From an uncultured Actinomycetes bacterium (GTDB lineage: Bacteria; Actinomycetota; Actinomycetes; Nanopelagicales; Nanopelagicaceae), in the NCBI GenBank assembly GCA_937860175.1, contig CALMBJ010000092.1, forward strand, positions 1 through 9,608: DNA of 9,608 nucleotides, in the 5' to 3' direction. A program made the translations under genes and the position numbers. The number at the start of each line of letters is the position of its first letter. Within the stretch, counting starts at the first letter, position 1. The notes beneath the pieces were generated by a model. The model made no database searches, was not told the origin of the DNA, and was given only the letters and a program-made list of their open reading frames with translations. Below are positions 1 through 9,233 of this stretch, piece after piece.

Positions 1-1989
1 GGTGCAACTACCGGTGGTCCGCAACGTCCAGGTGGCGGTCGTCCTCCGCAACGCGGTGGCGCAGGTGGAGCATTTGGAAAGAATGCGAGCAAGAAGTCAG
101 GACGTAAACAAAAGTCACGTAAGGCTTTACGTGATGAGTTCGACAATATGCAGGCACCTCAACTTGGTGGCGCAGTTGTTCCTCACGGCGATGGCAAGAC
201 TCCTATTCGTATGCGCCGTGGTGCCTCATTGGCAGATTTCGCAGAAAAGATTGGTGCAGATCCAGCAGCGTTGGTAGCAGCGCTATTCCACTTAGGTGAA
301 ATGGTTACTGCAACACAATCAGTTGATGCCGATACCTTTGAAATTCTTGGTGTTCAACTGGGTTATGACATTCAAATTGTTAGCCCAGAAGATGAAGACC
401 GTGAGCTACTTCAAGATTTCGATATCGATCTTGCGGGTGAGTTATCAGATCTAGATCCAGATTCTTTGGTGGCACGTCCGCCAGTAGTAACTGTTATGGG
501 TCACGTTGATCACGGTAAGACATCTCTTCTTGATGCGATTCGCAAGTCAGAGGTTATGAAGGGTGAGGCAGGCGGAATTACTCAGCACATTGGTGCCTAC
601 CAAATTCACCATGATCACGACGGCGTTAATCGCGCAATTACCTTTATCGATACTCCAGGTCACGAGGCGTTTACAGCAATGCGTGCCCGTGGAGCCAAGG
701 TAACTGATATTGCAGTTCTCGTAGTTGCTGCAGATGATGGAATCATGCCGCAGACAATTGAAGCGTTGAACCACGCTCAAGCTGCAGATGTTCCAATCGT
801 TGTGGCCGTTAACAAGGTTGATAAGGAAGGCGCAAACCCAGACAAGGTTCGCCAACAGTTAACTGAGTACAACTTGATCGCTGAAGAGTATGGTGGCGAC
901 ACAATATTCGTAAATGTTTCTGCAAAGGCTGGCATTGGAATTGATCAGTTGATCGATTCAATCCTTCTTACCGCAGATGCTGCGATTGATTTGCGTGCCA
1001 TCGCCAATGATGATGCTCGTGGTGTTGCTATCGAAGCCCACCTTGACCGTGGTCGTGGCCCAGTAGCAACAGTCTTGGTACAACGCGGAACCCTCAAGAT
1101 CGGTGATGCAATCGTTGCCGGTAGTGCTTTCGGTCGCGTTCGTGCCATGTTGGATGAAAACGGCGACAATGTTGATACCGCAGGCCCATCACGTCCAGTG
1201 CAGGTTCTTGGATTTACATCTGTGCCAAGTGCTGGAGATACATTCCTAGTAGCTGATGAAGACCGTACCGCTCGTCAGATCGCTGAAAAGCGTCAGGCAG
1301 CAGAACGTAACGCACAGCTTGCTAAGGCTCGTAAGAAGGTTTCACTAGAAGACTTCATGGAGCAATCCAAGATTTCTACTCTTAACCTGATCCTCAAGGG
1401 TGACGTATCTGGATCTGTTGAAGCGCTCGAAGATGCGTTGATGCAGCTAGATGTTGGCGCTGAAGTTGACCTACGCGTTATTCACCGTGGTGTTGGTGCG
1501 ATTACTAAGAGCGATATCACCTTGGCATCTGCATCAACTGCGGTTGTGATCGGCTTCAACGTTAAGCCAGAACCACAAACAGCAATCTATGCAGATCAAG
1601 AGGGCGTTGAGGTTCGCTTCTACTCAGTTATTTACAACGCAATTGAAGAGATCGAAATGTCTCTCAAGGGCTTGCTCAAGCCAGAGTACGAAGAGGCGAT
1701 CATCGGTACCGCCGAAGTCCGCGAAATCTTCAAATCATCAAAGGCAGGAAATATTGCAGGTTCTGTCGTTAAGGATGGAATCATCCGTCGTAACGCTAAG
1801 GCCCGTATCTTGCGTGATGGAGCGGTCTTGGTAGATAACCTCACTATCGATTCGCTCAAGCGCTTTAAGGATGATGCAACTGAAGTCCGTGAAGGATTTG
1901 AGTGCGGTATCGGCCTTGGAAACATGAAGGAGATCGCACCTGGCGACATCGTTCAGTGTTTTGAGATGCGTGAGAAAAAGCGAGCATAA
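1..1989 (+). CDS. infB: Translation initiation factor IF2, 3' part (5' end outside window)
   Basis: IF2 is the GTPase that places initiator fMet-tRNA on the 30S subunit and promotes 50S joining in the cytoplasm. The reading frame is open from the first base, so the gene enters from upstream; 662 residues are visible. Residues about 1-45 are Gly/Pro/Arg-rich and then Lys-rich, the disordered N-terminal type common in Actinobacteria. An IF2_N domain follows at about 73-132. The GTPase domain shows G1 GHVDHGKT (167-174), G3 DTPGH (217-221), G4 NKVD (271-274) and G5 SAK (307-309), then the beta-barrel domains and the C-terminal fMet-tRNA-binding domain, ending REKKRA. The ATG at 148 is internal, because the frame upstream of it encodes typical IF2 linker sequence. 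rbfA starts three bases after the stop. Identity is essentially certain; only the N-terminus is missing. Confidence 0.98.
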   Translation, partial: GATTGGPQRPGGGRPPQRGGAGGAFGKNASKKSGRKQKSRKALRDEFDNMQAPQLGGAVVPHGDGKTPIRMRRGASLADFAEKIGADPAALVAALFHLGEMVTATQSVDADTFEILGVQLGYDIQIVSPEDEDRELLQDFDIDLAGELSDLDPDSLVARPPVVTVMGHVDHGKTSLLDAIRKSEVMKGEAGGITQHIGAYQIHHDHDGVNRAITFIDTPGHEAFTAMRARGAKVTDIAVLVVAADDGIMPQTIEALNHAQAADVPIVVAVNKVDKEGANPDKVRQQLTEYNLIAEEYGGDTIFVNVSAKAGIGIDQLIDSILLTADAAIDLRAIANDDARGVAIEAHLDRGRGPVATVLVQRGTLKIGDAIVAGSAFGRVRAMLDENGDNVDTAGPSRPVQVLGFTSVPSAGDTFLVADEDRTARQIAEKRQAAERNAQLAKARKKVSLEDFMEQSKISTLNLILKGDVSGSVEALEDALMQLDVGAEVDLRVIHRGVGAITKSDITLASASTAVVIGFNVKPEPQTAIYADQEGVEVRFYSVIYNAIEEIEMSLKGLLKPEYEEAIIGTAEVREIFKSSKAGNIAGSVVKDGIIRRNAKARILRDGAVLVDNLTIDSLKRFKDDATEVREGFECGIGLGNMKEIAPGDIVQCFEMREKKRA

Positions 1990-1992
1990 GCA

Positions 1993-2424
1993 ATGGGTCA
2001 ATCACATCGCACGCTGAAGGTTGCCGACCGCATCAAAGTGGTAGTTGCAAACTTGCTTGAGACGAAGATCAAAGATCCTCGTCTTGGCTTTGTGACCGTT
2101 ACCGATGCACGTGTTACTGGCGATCTTCAGCAAGCCTCAATCTTTTACACAGTACTTGGTGATCTCGATGAGCGCGCTGCAACAGCGGCGGCTCTCGAGA
2201 GCGCTAAGGGTGCGATTAGATCTGCACTTGGTCGCGAGCTTGGCCTTCGCATTACTCCAAGTATCGAATTCTTTGAAGATGGTTTGCCAGAAAGCGCTAA
2301 AGCTTTGGATTCATTGCTTGAAAAGGTTCACGAGCAAGATGCTCAAGTTGCCGCACTTCGCAAGAATGCGCAGTACGCCGGGGGAGAAGATCCTTACAAA
2401 GCACCTCGTGTTATCGAAGATTAG
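1993..2424 (+). CDS. rbfA: Ribosome-binding factor A (30S maturation)
   Basis: RbfA binds the free 30S subunit near the 5' end of 16S rRNA helix 1 and assists late maturation and cold adaptation. The 143-residue product has the family's single KH-like fold: an N-terminal helix rich in Arg/Lys, the strand motif [15 protein letters not shown], a helix-kink-helix segment around [15 protein letters not shown], and the closing strand [12 protein letters not shown], then an acidic/charged tail. Length is in the usual range. It lies three bases after infB and five before truB, the classic infB-rbfA-truB order, so cotranscription and translational coupling are expected. I see no strong Shine-Dalgarno sequence before the ATG, which fits coupling to infB termination. 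Confidence 0.95.
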   Translation: MGQSHRTLKVADRIKVVVANLLETKIKDPRLGFVTVTDARVTGDLQQASIFYTVLGDLDERAATAAALESAKGAIRSALGRELGLRITPSIEFFEDGLPESAKALDSLLEKVHEQDAQVAALRKNAQYAGGEDPYKAPRVIED

Positions 2425-2429
2425 TCGCG

Positions 2430-3305
2430 ATGATGCATGGATTTCTGGTTGTAGATAAAGAACCAGGTATGACAAGCCACGATGTGGTTGCAATCGCACG
2501 ACGAGCGTTAGGTACACGCAAGGTTGGACATGCAGGAACCCTTGATCCGATGGCGACAGGGGTTTTAGTTCTTGGATTCAACAACGGAACACGCTTGCTT
2601 CAATACATAACCGATGGCGACAAGAGCTATCAAGCAACAGTTGTTTTGGGAGCTTCGACAGTTACCGACGATTTCGAAGGTGAAGTAATTTCGACAGCTG
2701 ATGCTTCATCTATAACTGATGTACAAATCAATGCAGTACTCGACACTATGCGTGGAACCTTCATGCAGCGTCCAAGCTCTGTCTCTGCTGTAAAGGTTGA
2801 TGGAGAACGCGCTTATGATCGTGTTCGTGCGGGTGAAACAGTTGTTCTGGCCTCTCGCGAGGTAACCATTTCACAGTTAGATGTTCTCGGGATTCGCCAC
2901 TTAGAGCAACGCATCGAGATCGATATTGAAGTTACTTGTTCTGCAGGCACGTACATTCGATCAATTGCGCGTGATTGCGGGGATGAGCTAAAGGTAGGCG
3001 GCCATCTATCAGCTCTACGTCGCACACGAGTTGCAGGATTTACAACCTCAGGTGCAGCAAGTATTGCAGGGCTTAAAAATGGAGAGTTCACAACACTGGA
3101 TCTAGCCGATGTCGCGCGAGTAACTTTTCCAGTTAGAGAGATCGCACTTGATGAAAAGCTAGAGCTCTCATTTGGAAGAACTCTCGCACAAAATCCAAGC
3201 GAAGGGATTTATGCAGGGATCTCATCCTCCAATGAATTAATCGCACTCCTGAGCAATGTTGAAGGCAAGGCCAAGCCAATCGCAGTATTCGCGCCAGCGC
3301 AGTGA
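2430..3305 (+). CDS. truB: tRNA pseudouridine(55) synthase TruB
   Basis: TruB isomerises U55 in the T-loop of tRNAs to pseudouridine and also acts as a tRNA folding chaperone. The 291-residue product has the N-terminal motif FLVVDKEPGMTSHDVV, the catalytic-loop motif GHAGTLDPMATGVL with the expected catalytic Asp at residue 39, the KVDGERAYDRVRAGE motif and the GTYIRSIARD motif that helps position substrate. The AGTLDP form instead of GGTLDP is normal in Actinobacteria. The C-terminus is a short domain of the actinobacterial type rather than a clear PUA domain. Two adjacent ATG codons (2430 and 2433) are possible starts; either gives essentially the same protein. No good ribosome-binding site is visible, so translation is probably coupled to rbfA, five bases upstream. 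Confidence 0.96.
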   Translation: MMHGFLVVDKEPGMTSHDVVAIARRALGTRKVGHAGTLDPMATGVLVLGFNNGTRLLQYITDGDKSYQATVVLGASTVTDDFEGEVISTADASSITDVQINAVLDTMRGTFMQRPSSVSAVKVDGERAYDRVRAGETVVLASREVTISQLDVLGIRHLEQRIEIDIEVTCSAGTYIRSIARDCGDELKVGGHLSALRRTRVAGFTTSGAASIAGLKNGEFTTLDLADVARVTFPVREIALDEKLELSFGRTLAQNPSEGIYAGISSSNELIALLSNVEGKAKPIAVFAPAQ

Positions 3306-3308
3306 CTC

Positions 3309-3324
3309 TGAGATAATGACACTA
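3309..3324 (+). promoter_or_regulatory. Extended -10 promoter giving a leaderless ribF mRNA
   Basis: TG at 3309-3310, one base, then GATAAT at 3312-3317 make an extended -10 element (TGnGATAAT). Counting the last hexamer base as -7 puts +1 at 3324, the A of the ribF ATG. There is no recognisable -35 box near 3289-3294, which extended -10 promoters can do without. No Shine-Dalgarno sequence precedes ribF, which fits a leaderless transcript. Leaderless mRNAs are frequent in Actinobacteria. The transcription start is inferred from spacing only. Confidence 0.65.
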
Positions 3325-4196
3325 TGAGCATCGTTGTTATTGGCAATTTTGATGGAGTCCACAAGGGACACCAGCAGATTCTCAACCGTGCCAAAGCACT
3401 TGCCGGTGATGAAAAGATCATTGCACTTACCTTTGATCCCCATCCAACCTCGATCTTTGCTCCCGAAAGAGCGCCAACGCTACTGACCATTTTAAGCGAC
3501 AAGATTGAGCTTCTGAAGATTCATAACGCAGATCAAGTGGCGGTAATAAAGTTCACCAAAGAGTTTGCAGCGATGACACCTGAAGACTTTGTTAATAAGG
3601 TTCTTGTTGAGCAATTGAAGGCATCCACAGTGATTGTCGGTGCTAACTTCACCTACGGCTTTAAGGCGGCAGGAAATGTTGAATCACTTGCCCAGCATTC
3701 AGAGTTTGAAACTATAGTCTTAGATTTACATGCCGATAATGATCAAAGCATCTCTTCAACCAGAATTCGCAAAGCCATTGTCGAAGGAGATGTTGAGTCA
3801 GCGCGCGAGATGTTGACACGACCTCATCGTCTTGATGGAATCGTTGTTCACGGCGAAAAGCGTGGTCGTGAAATTGGTTATCCAACTGCAAACCTTGGAA
3901 GTATTGAAGGACAAACAATCCCTGCAGATGGCGTTTATGCCGGATGGCTTACAGTTGGAATTGATCGCTGGCCAGCTGCGATTTCAATCGGCACTAACCC
4001 AACCTTTGAGGGTGTTCGTGGTCGACAGGTTGAGGCCTACGCCTTGGATCAAGTTGGATTAGATCTCTATACAAAGGCGGCGACGATTGAGTTTGGTTGG
4101 AGACTTCGCGATACCTTGAAGTTTGATGGACTCGATCCGCTTTTGGAGCAGATGGCCAAGGATTGCGCCGAGGCCCGTCGATTAACCGAGTTGTAA
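3324..4196 (+). CDS. ribF: Bifunctional riboflavin kinase / FAD synthetase RibF
   Basis: RibF phosphorylates riboflavin to FMN and then adenylates FMN to FAD, supplying the cell's flavin cofactors. The 290-residue product has the N-terminal nucleotidyltransferase domain with GNFDGVHKGH (HxGH at 13-16), TFDPHP and SSTRIR (S145-R149), and the C-terminal flavokinase domain with HGEKRGREIGYPTANL (PTAN at 187-190), GVYAGWL and SIGTNPTFEG. The start is fixed: the only in-frame codons upstream are five sense codons preceded by TGA at 3309, with no alternative start. As a result the protein begins directly at the first beta-strand (MSIVVIGNFDG) and lacks the 10-20 residues that usually precede it. 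It sits 18 bases after truB, with no ribosome-binding site but a well placed -10 element. Both catalytic domains look intact. Confidence 0.96.
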   Translation: MSIVVIGNFDGVHKGHQQILNRAKALAGDEKIIALTFDPHPTSIFAPERAPTLLTILSDKIELLKIHNADQVAVIKFTKEFAAMTPEDFVNKVLVEQLKASTVIVGANFTYGFKAAGNVESLAQHSEFETIVLDLHADNDQSISSTRIRKAIVEGDVESAREMLTRPHRLDGIVVHGEKRGREIGYPTANLGSIEGQTIPADGVYAGWLTVGIDRWPAAISIGTNPTFEGVRGRQVEAYALDQVGLDLYTKAATIEFGWRLRDTLKFDGLDPLLEQMAKDCAEARRLTEL

Positions 4197-4197
4197 G

Positions 4198-4213
4198 CGG
4201 GGGATTTACCCCG
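4198..4213 (+). terminator. Short GC hairpin after ribF (weak terminator or processing stem)
   Basis: CGGGG (4198-4202) pairs with CCCCG (4209-4212 plus G4213) around a six-base loop, starting two bases after the ribF stop codon. The sequence after it is ATTTCAGG, with only three T residues, so it is at best a weak intrinsic terminator. It may instead protect the ribF mRNA 3' end or partially separate ribF from rpsO. Confidence 0.4.
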
Positions 4214-4236
4214 ATTTCAGGTATCCCACGCCTGAC

Positions 4237-4245
4237 TGTTACCCT
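4237..4245 (+). promoter_or_regulatory. Candidate extended -10 promoter for rpsO
   Basis: TG (4237-4238), T, then TACCCT (4240-4245) fits the TGnTAnnnT pattern of an extended -10 element. The best -35 match is TTCAGG (4216-4221) at 18 bases, which is poor. Initiation near 4252 would give a leader of about 73 bases before rpsO. A promoter in this gap is expected from the gap length and the hairpin after ribF, but this site is only a candidate. Confidence 0.35.
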
Positions 4246-4256
4246 TGCCCTTCAAT

Positions 4257-4310
4257 CGAGTTAGCGAGTTTCTCGTGAGTCAAACCGAGAAGCCCTCGTG
4301 CTCAGTACCT
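4257..4310 (+). promoter_or_regulatory. Structured rpsO leader, candidate S15 autoregulatory RNA
   Basis: The leader carries CGAG at 4257-4260, 4265-4268 and 4286-4289 and CTCG at 4272-4275 and 4295-4298. These allow mutually exclusive hairpins: CGAG(4265)-TTT-CTCG(4272), a longer TTTCTCG(4269-4275)/CGAGAAG(4286-4292) stem with a ten-base loop, or CGAG(4286)/CTCG(4295). Autogenous control by S15 binding its own leader is established in several bacterial groups, with structures that differ between phyla. I infer that this leader does the same; the sequence itself shows only the pairing potential. Confidence 0.4.
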
Positions 4311-4316
4311 AAGGAG
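4311..4316 (+). promoter_or_regulatory. Ribosome-binding site of rpsO
   Basis: AAGGAG lies eight bases before the ATG at 4325. It is one of only three clear Shine-Dalgarno sites in the window and marks rpsO as an independently initiated gene, unlike rbfA, truB and ribF. Confidence 0.85.
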
Positions 4317-4324
4317 AACAAGAA

Positions 4325-4594
4325 ATGGCATTAACACCAGAAGTAAAGAAGGAAATCATTGCTCAGTACGGTTCTACCCCTACTGACACAGGATCACCTG
4401 AAGCACAGGTAGCGCTACTTTCAAAGAGAATTGATCAGATCACTGATCACTTGAAGGCTAACCCACATGATCACCACAACCGTCGTGGTCTTTTGTTGTT
4501 GGTTGGTCGTCGTCGTCGCATCCTTCAGTACCTAGCGAAGACAGATATCAACCGTTACCGCGCAATTATCGAGAAGCTCGGTATTCGCCGCTAA
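4325..4594 (+). CDS. rpsO: 30S ribosomal protein S15
   Basis: S15 is a primary-binding 30S protein that recognises the three-way junction of helices 20-22 in 16S rRNA and contacts the 50S subunit. The 89-residue product is full length for the family and carries its hallmark segments: [16 protein letters not shown] near the N-terminus, the RNA-binding stretch HPHD-type loop followed by [15 protein letters not shown], and the C-terminal helix ending [11 protein letters not shown]. The initiator ATG has a good AAGGAG eight bases upstream. It stands between a structured 128-base upstream gap and the 157-base pnp leader; the rpsO-pnp pairing is conserved across bacteria, linking ribosome assembly and RNA decay. 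Identity is certain. Confidence 0.98.
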   Translation: MALTPEVKKEIIAQYGSTPTDTGSPEAQVALLSKRIDQITDHLKANPHDHHNRRGLLLLVGRRRRILQYLAKTDINRYRAIIEKLGIRR

Positions 4595-4620
4595 TTAAGT
4601 AATACCAATCTGCCGTAGAG

Positions 4621-4683
4621 CGATGGTCCTCGGTAGTGGTTTCCGCGCATGAACACTTGCGCGTGAACTTCGATCGAAGACTC
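4621..4683 (+). ncRNA. Actino-pnp-like cis-regulatory RNA in the pnp leader
   Basis: A closing stem pairs 4625-4632 (GGTCCTCG) with 4675-4682 (CGAAGACT), with a G-T pair at the end and one C-A mismatch, and can extend by the wobble 4633-4674. Inside it, TTC plus CGCGCA (4641-4649) pairs with TGCGCG plus GAA (4658-4667) with one bulged T and an eight-base loop. The 3' side includes the palindrome CTTCGATCGAAG (4668-4679). Actino-pnp is a published actinobacterial RNA motif found in 5' UTRs of pnp genes; position, the GGTCCTCGGTAGTGG segment and the architecture agree with my memory of it. I cannot run a covariance search. The proposed role is control of PNPase expression. Confidence 0.75.
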
Positions 4684-4741
4684 TTGCTTCTTGTGCAGAT
4701 TAAAAAGTTCAACAATTCTGTTGCGCTTTCAATCTACAAAG

Positions 4742-4747
4742 AGGAGG
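4742..4747 (+). promoter_or_regulatory. Strong ribosome-binding site of pnp
   Basis: AGGAGG, within GAGGAGG (4741-4747), ends four bases before the ATG at 4752. It is a full anti-16S match and fixes the pnp start. The 57 bases between the structured leader RNA and this site (4684-4740) are AT-rich, with no convincing hairpin. Confidence 0.88.
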
Positions 4748-4751
4748 ACCC

Positions 4752-6953
4752 ATGGAGGGTCAAGAGGTTCAGTCAGCCGTTGCAGTAATTGATAACGGAA
4801 AATTTGGAAAACGAGAGATTCGTTTTGAAACAGGACGCCTAGCGCGCCAGGCAGCAGGAGCTGCAGCGGTTTACTTAGATGATCAAACAATGATCTTCTC
4901 AGCAACAACCGCATCAAAGACACCTAAGGATCAATTTGATTTCTTTCCTTTAACAGTTGATGTTGAGGAAAAGATGTACGCAGTTGGTCGTATTCCAGGA
5001 TCATTCTTCCGTCGTGAAGGTCGTCCATCAGAGGATGCAATCCTGACCTGTCGTTTGATCGACCGTCCGTTACGCCCATCATTTGTTAAGGGACTTCGTA
5101 ATGAAGTTCAGATCGTTGTGACTGTAATGGCACTCGATCCAGATCATATGTATGACGTTATTGCGATCAACGCTGCATCAATGTCTACACAACTTGCAGG
5201 TCTACCTTTCTCTGGTCCAATCGGTGGCGTTCGCGTTGCGTTGATTGATGGTCAGTGGGTTGCATTCCCTAACCACTCACAGGTTGCAAACGCAGTCTTT
5301 GACATGGTTGTTGCAGGTCGCGTCACTAAGGATGATGTTGCAATCATGATGGTTGAAGCAGAGGCGACAGAGCGCACAATTGAGTTAATCAAGGGTGGCG
5401 CACCAACACCTACTGAAGAGGTTGTTGCACAAGGACTAGATGCTGCTAAGCCATTCATCAAGATTCTCTGTGATGCACAGGCAAAGCTTGCAAAGGTTGC
5501 TGCAAAGCCAACTGCAGAGTTCCCAGTCTTCTTGGATTATCAGGATGATGTATTCGCAGCTGTTGAAAAGGCTGCAAAGGATGATCTTTCAAAGGCGCTA
5601 ACAATCGTTGGCAAGCAAGAGCGCGAAACAAAGATCGATGAGATCTCTGCCTCCGTTAAGGAATCAGTTAGCGCACAGTTTGAAGGACGCGAAAAGGAAG
5701 TTCCAGCAGCGTTCCGTTCATTGACTAAGAAGCTTGTTCGTCAGCGCGTACTGCGTGACAAGATCCGTATCGATGGTCGTGGACTCCGCGATATCCGTGC
5801 GCTATCTGCAGAGGTTGAAGTCATTCCTCGCGTTCACGGTTCAGCGATCTTCGAGCGTGGAGAGACACAGATTCTTGGAATCACAACTCTTAACATGCTA
5901 AAGATGGAGCAACAGCTCGATACTTTGAACCCTGAAAATCACAAGCGCTACATGCACAACTACAACTTCCCACCGTATTCAACTGGTGAAACAGGTCGTG
6001 TTGGAACACCTAAGCGCCGCGAAATCGGTCACGGTGCTCTTGCTGAGCGTGCATTGATTCCAGTACTGCCATCACGTGAAGAGTTCCCTTACGCAATCCG
6101 TCAGGTCTCTGAGGCGCTTGGCTCAAATGGTTCAACATCTATGGGTTCTGTATGTGCATCAACGCTTGCACTATTTAACGCTGGTGTTCCACTACGTGCT
6201 CCAGTTGCAGGTATTGCAATGGGTCTTATTTCAGATGATGTCGATGGCAAGGTTGAGTACGTTGCGTTGACAGATATCTTGGGCGCAGAAGATGCATTCG
6301 GAGATATGGACTTCAAGGTCGCCGGAACAAAGGACTTCGTTACAGCTTTGCAGCTAGACACAAAGCTTGATGGAATTCCAGCATCTGTTCTTGCTGGTGC
6401 GCTGCACCAGGCAAAGGAGGCACGCCTTGCGATCCTCGATGTCATGAATGAAGCAATTGACGCTCCAGATGAGATGAGCCCATTTGCTCCTCGCATCATC
6501 TCTGTAAAGATTCCAGTTGATCAGATCGGTGCAGTAATCGGACCTAAGGGCAAGATTATTAATCAGATTCAAGATGAAACTGGCGCAGAGATTTCAATCG
6601 AAGATGATGGAACGATTTACATCGGTGCAACCGATGGTCCATCAGCTGAAGCAGCTCGTGCGCAGATCAATGCGATTGCAAACCCACAGATGCCAGAGGT
6701 TGGCGAGCGTTACCTAGGTACCGTCGTGAAGCTTGCAGCGTTTGGTGCATTCATCTCATTGATGCCAGGTAAGGATGGATTGCTCCACGTTTCTCAGATC
6801 CGCAAGATGCATGGTGGAAAGCGAATCGAAAACCTTGAAGAGGTTATGAAGGTTGGCGACAAGATCCAGGTAGAAATCGGCGAGATCGATCCAAAGGGCA
6901 AGCTTTCTTTGGTTCCTGTACTTGAAGATGGAACTACTGGTTCAGCTGAATAA
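4752..6953 (+). CDS. pnp: Polyribonucleotide nucleotidyltransferase (PNPase)
   Basis: PNPase is a trimeric 3'-to-5' phosphorolytic exoribonuclease, which can also add tails, acting in mRNA decay; in some Actinobacteria it has been reported to make (p)ppGpp as well. The 733-residue product is full length. It has a first RNase PH-like core with [14 protein letters not shown] and [12 protein letters not shown], an all-alpha linker, and a second RNase PH core with [30 protein letters not shown] and the catalytic DAFGDMDFK (Asp514, Asp520 and Lys522, equivalent to E. coli Asp486, Asp492 and Lys494). A KH domain begins near 582, with GPKG at 597-600, and an S1 domain spans about 651-720. Start: a strong AGGAGG and a family-like N-terminus ([19 protein letters not shown]). 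It is preceded by a structured leader and abuts the peptidase gene downstream. Confidence 0.98.
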   Translation: MEGQEVQSAVAVIDNGKFGKREIRFETGRLARQAAGAAAVYLDDQTMIFSATTASKTPKDQFDFFPLTVDVEEKMYAVGRIPGSFFRREGRPSEDAILTCRLIDRPLRPSFVKGLRNEVQIVVTVMALDPDHMYDVIAINAASMSTQLAGLPFSGPIGGVRVALIDGQWVAFPNHSQVANAVFDMVVAGRVTKDDVAIMMVEAEATERTIELIKGGAPTPTEEVVAQGLDAAKPFIKILCDAQAKLAKVAAKPTAEFPVFLDYQDDVFAAVEKAAKDDLSKALTIVGKQERETKIDEISASVKESVSAQFEGREKEVPAAFRSLTKKLVRQRVLRDKIRIDGRGLRDIRALSAEVEVIPRVHGSAIFERGETQILGITTLNMLKMEQQLDTLNPENHKRYMHNYNFPPYSTGETGRVGTPKRREIGHGALAERALIPVLPSREEFPYAIRQVSEALGSNGSTSMGSVCASTLALFNAGVPLRAPVAGIAMGLISDDVDGKVEYVALTDILGAEDAFGDMDFKVAGTKDFVTALQLDTKLDGIPASVLAGALHQAKEARLAILDVMNEAIDAPDEMSPFAPRIISVKIPVDQIGAVIGPKGKIINQIQDETGAEISIEDDGTIYIGATDGPSAEAARAQINAIANPQMPEVGERYLGTVVKLAAFGAFISLMPGKDGLLHVSQIRKMHGGKRIENLEEVMKVGDKIQVEIGEIDPKGKLSLVPVLEDGTTGSAE

Positions 6954-8963
<2,010 letters not shown>

Positions 8964-8965
<2 letters not shown>

Positions 8966-8969
8966 GGAG
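8964..8969 (+). promoter_or_regulatory. Ribosome-binding site of the glutaredoxin-like gene
   Basis: AAGGAG overlaps the dapB stop codon (TAA 8963-8965) and ends six bases before the ATG at 8976. It selects 8976 over the in-frame upstream ATG at 8943, which has no such site and would overlap dapB. Confidence 0.82.
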
Positions 8970-8975
8970 CAATCA

Positions 8976-9233
8976 ATGTCTAAAGATCAAATCACTATGT
9001 ATGGTGCTGATTGGTGCGGAGATTGCCGTCGATCAGAACGACTATTGAATGAACTCAATGTTGAGTACACAAAAATTGATACCGATGCAGATGTAACAGC
9101 TGCAGACAAGGTAATCGAAATCAATGGCGGAGCTAAGTCAATTCCAGTAATTGTTTTCTCTGATGGAACTCACTTAACTGAGCCATCTGATAATGACCTA
9201 AAGGCGAAGCTGCAATCCTTAGGAATAATCTAA
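8976..9233 (+). CDS. Glutaredoxin/mycoredoxin-like thiol-disulfide protein
   Basis: A compact 85-residue thioredoxin-fold protein with an N-terminal dithiol active site WCGDC (Cys14 and Cys17) after the first strand (ITMYGADW), a cis-proline SIPV (Pro57) and the following strand VIVF. This is the glutaredoxin layout; in Actinobacteria such proteins usually reduce mycothiol-mixed disulfides (mycoredoxins) or serve as NrdH-like reductants. CGDC differs from the CPYC of classical glutaredoxins, the CGYC/CGFC of mycoredoxins and the CVQC of NrdH, so its partner cannot be named. The start at 8976 is chosen for its AAGGAG six bases upstream; the in-frame ATG at 8943 would add residues unlike the family ([10 protein letters not shown]). 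It follows dapB by ten bases and is probably cotranscribed with it. Its stop codon interlocks with that of azlD on the other strand. Confidence 0.88.
   Translation: MSKDQITMYGADWCGDCRRSERLLNELNVEYTKIDTDADVTAADKVIEINGGAKSIPVIVFSDGTHLTEPSDNDLKAKLQSLGII

Noticed and set aside
547..855. Minus-strand open frame opposite infB, with similar ones opposite infB, truB, pnp and the peptidase gene
   Set aside because: The products resemble no protein family, lie antisense to strongly conserved genes and lack start signals; they are shadows of codon bias.
4691..4717. Possible promoter before pnp: TTGTGC (4691-4696) and ACAATT (4712-4717)
   Set aside because: The spacer is only 15 bases and both boxes are poor. 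It would start transcription after the structured leader RNA and so bypass it.
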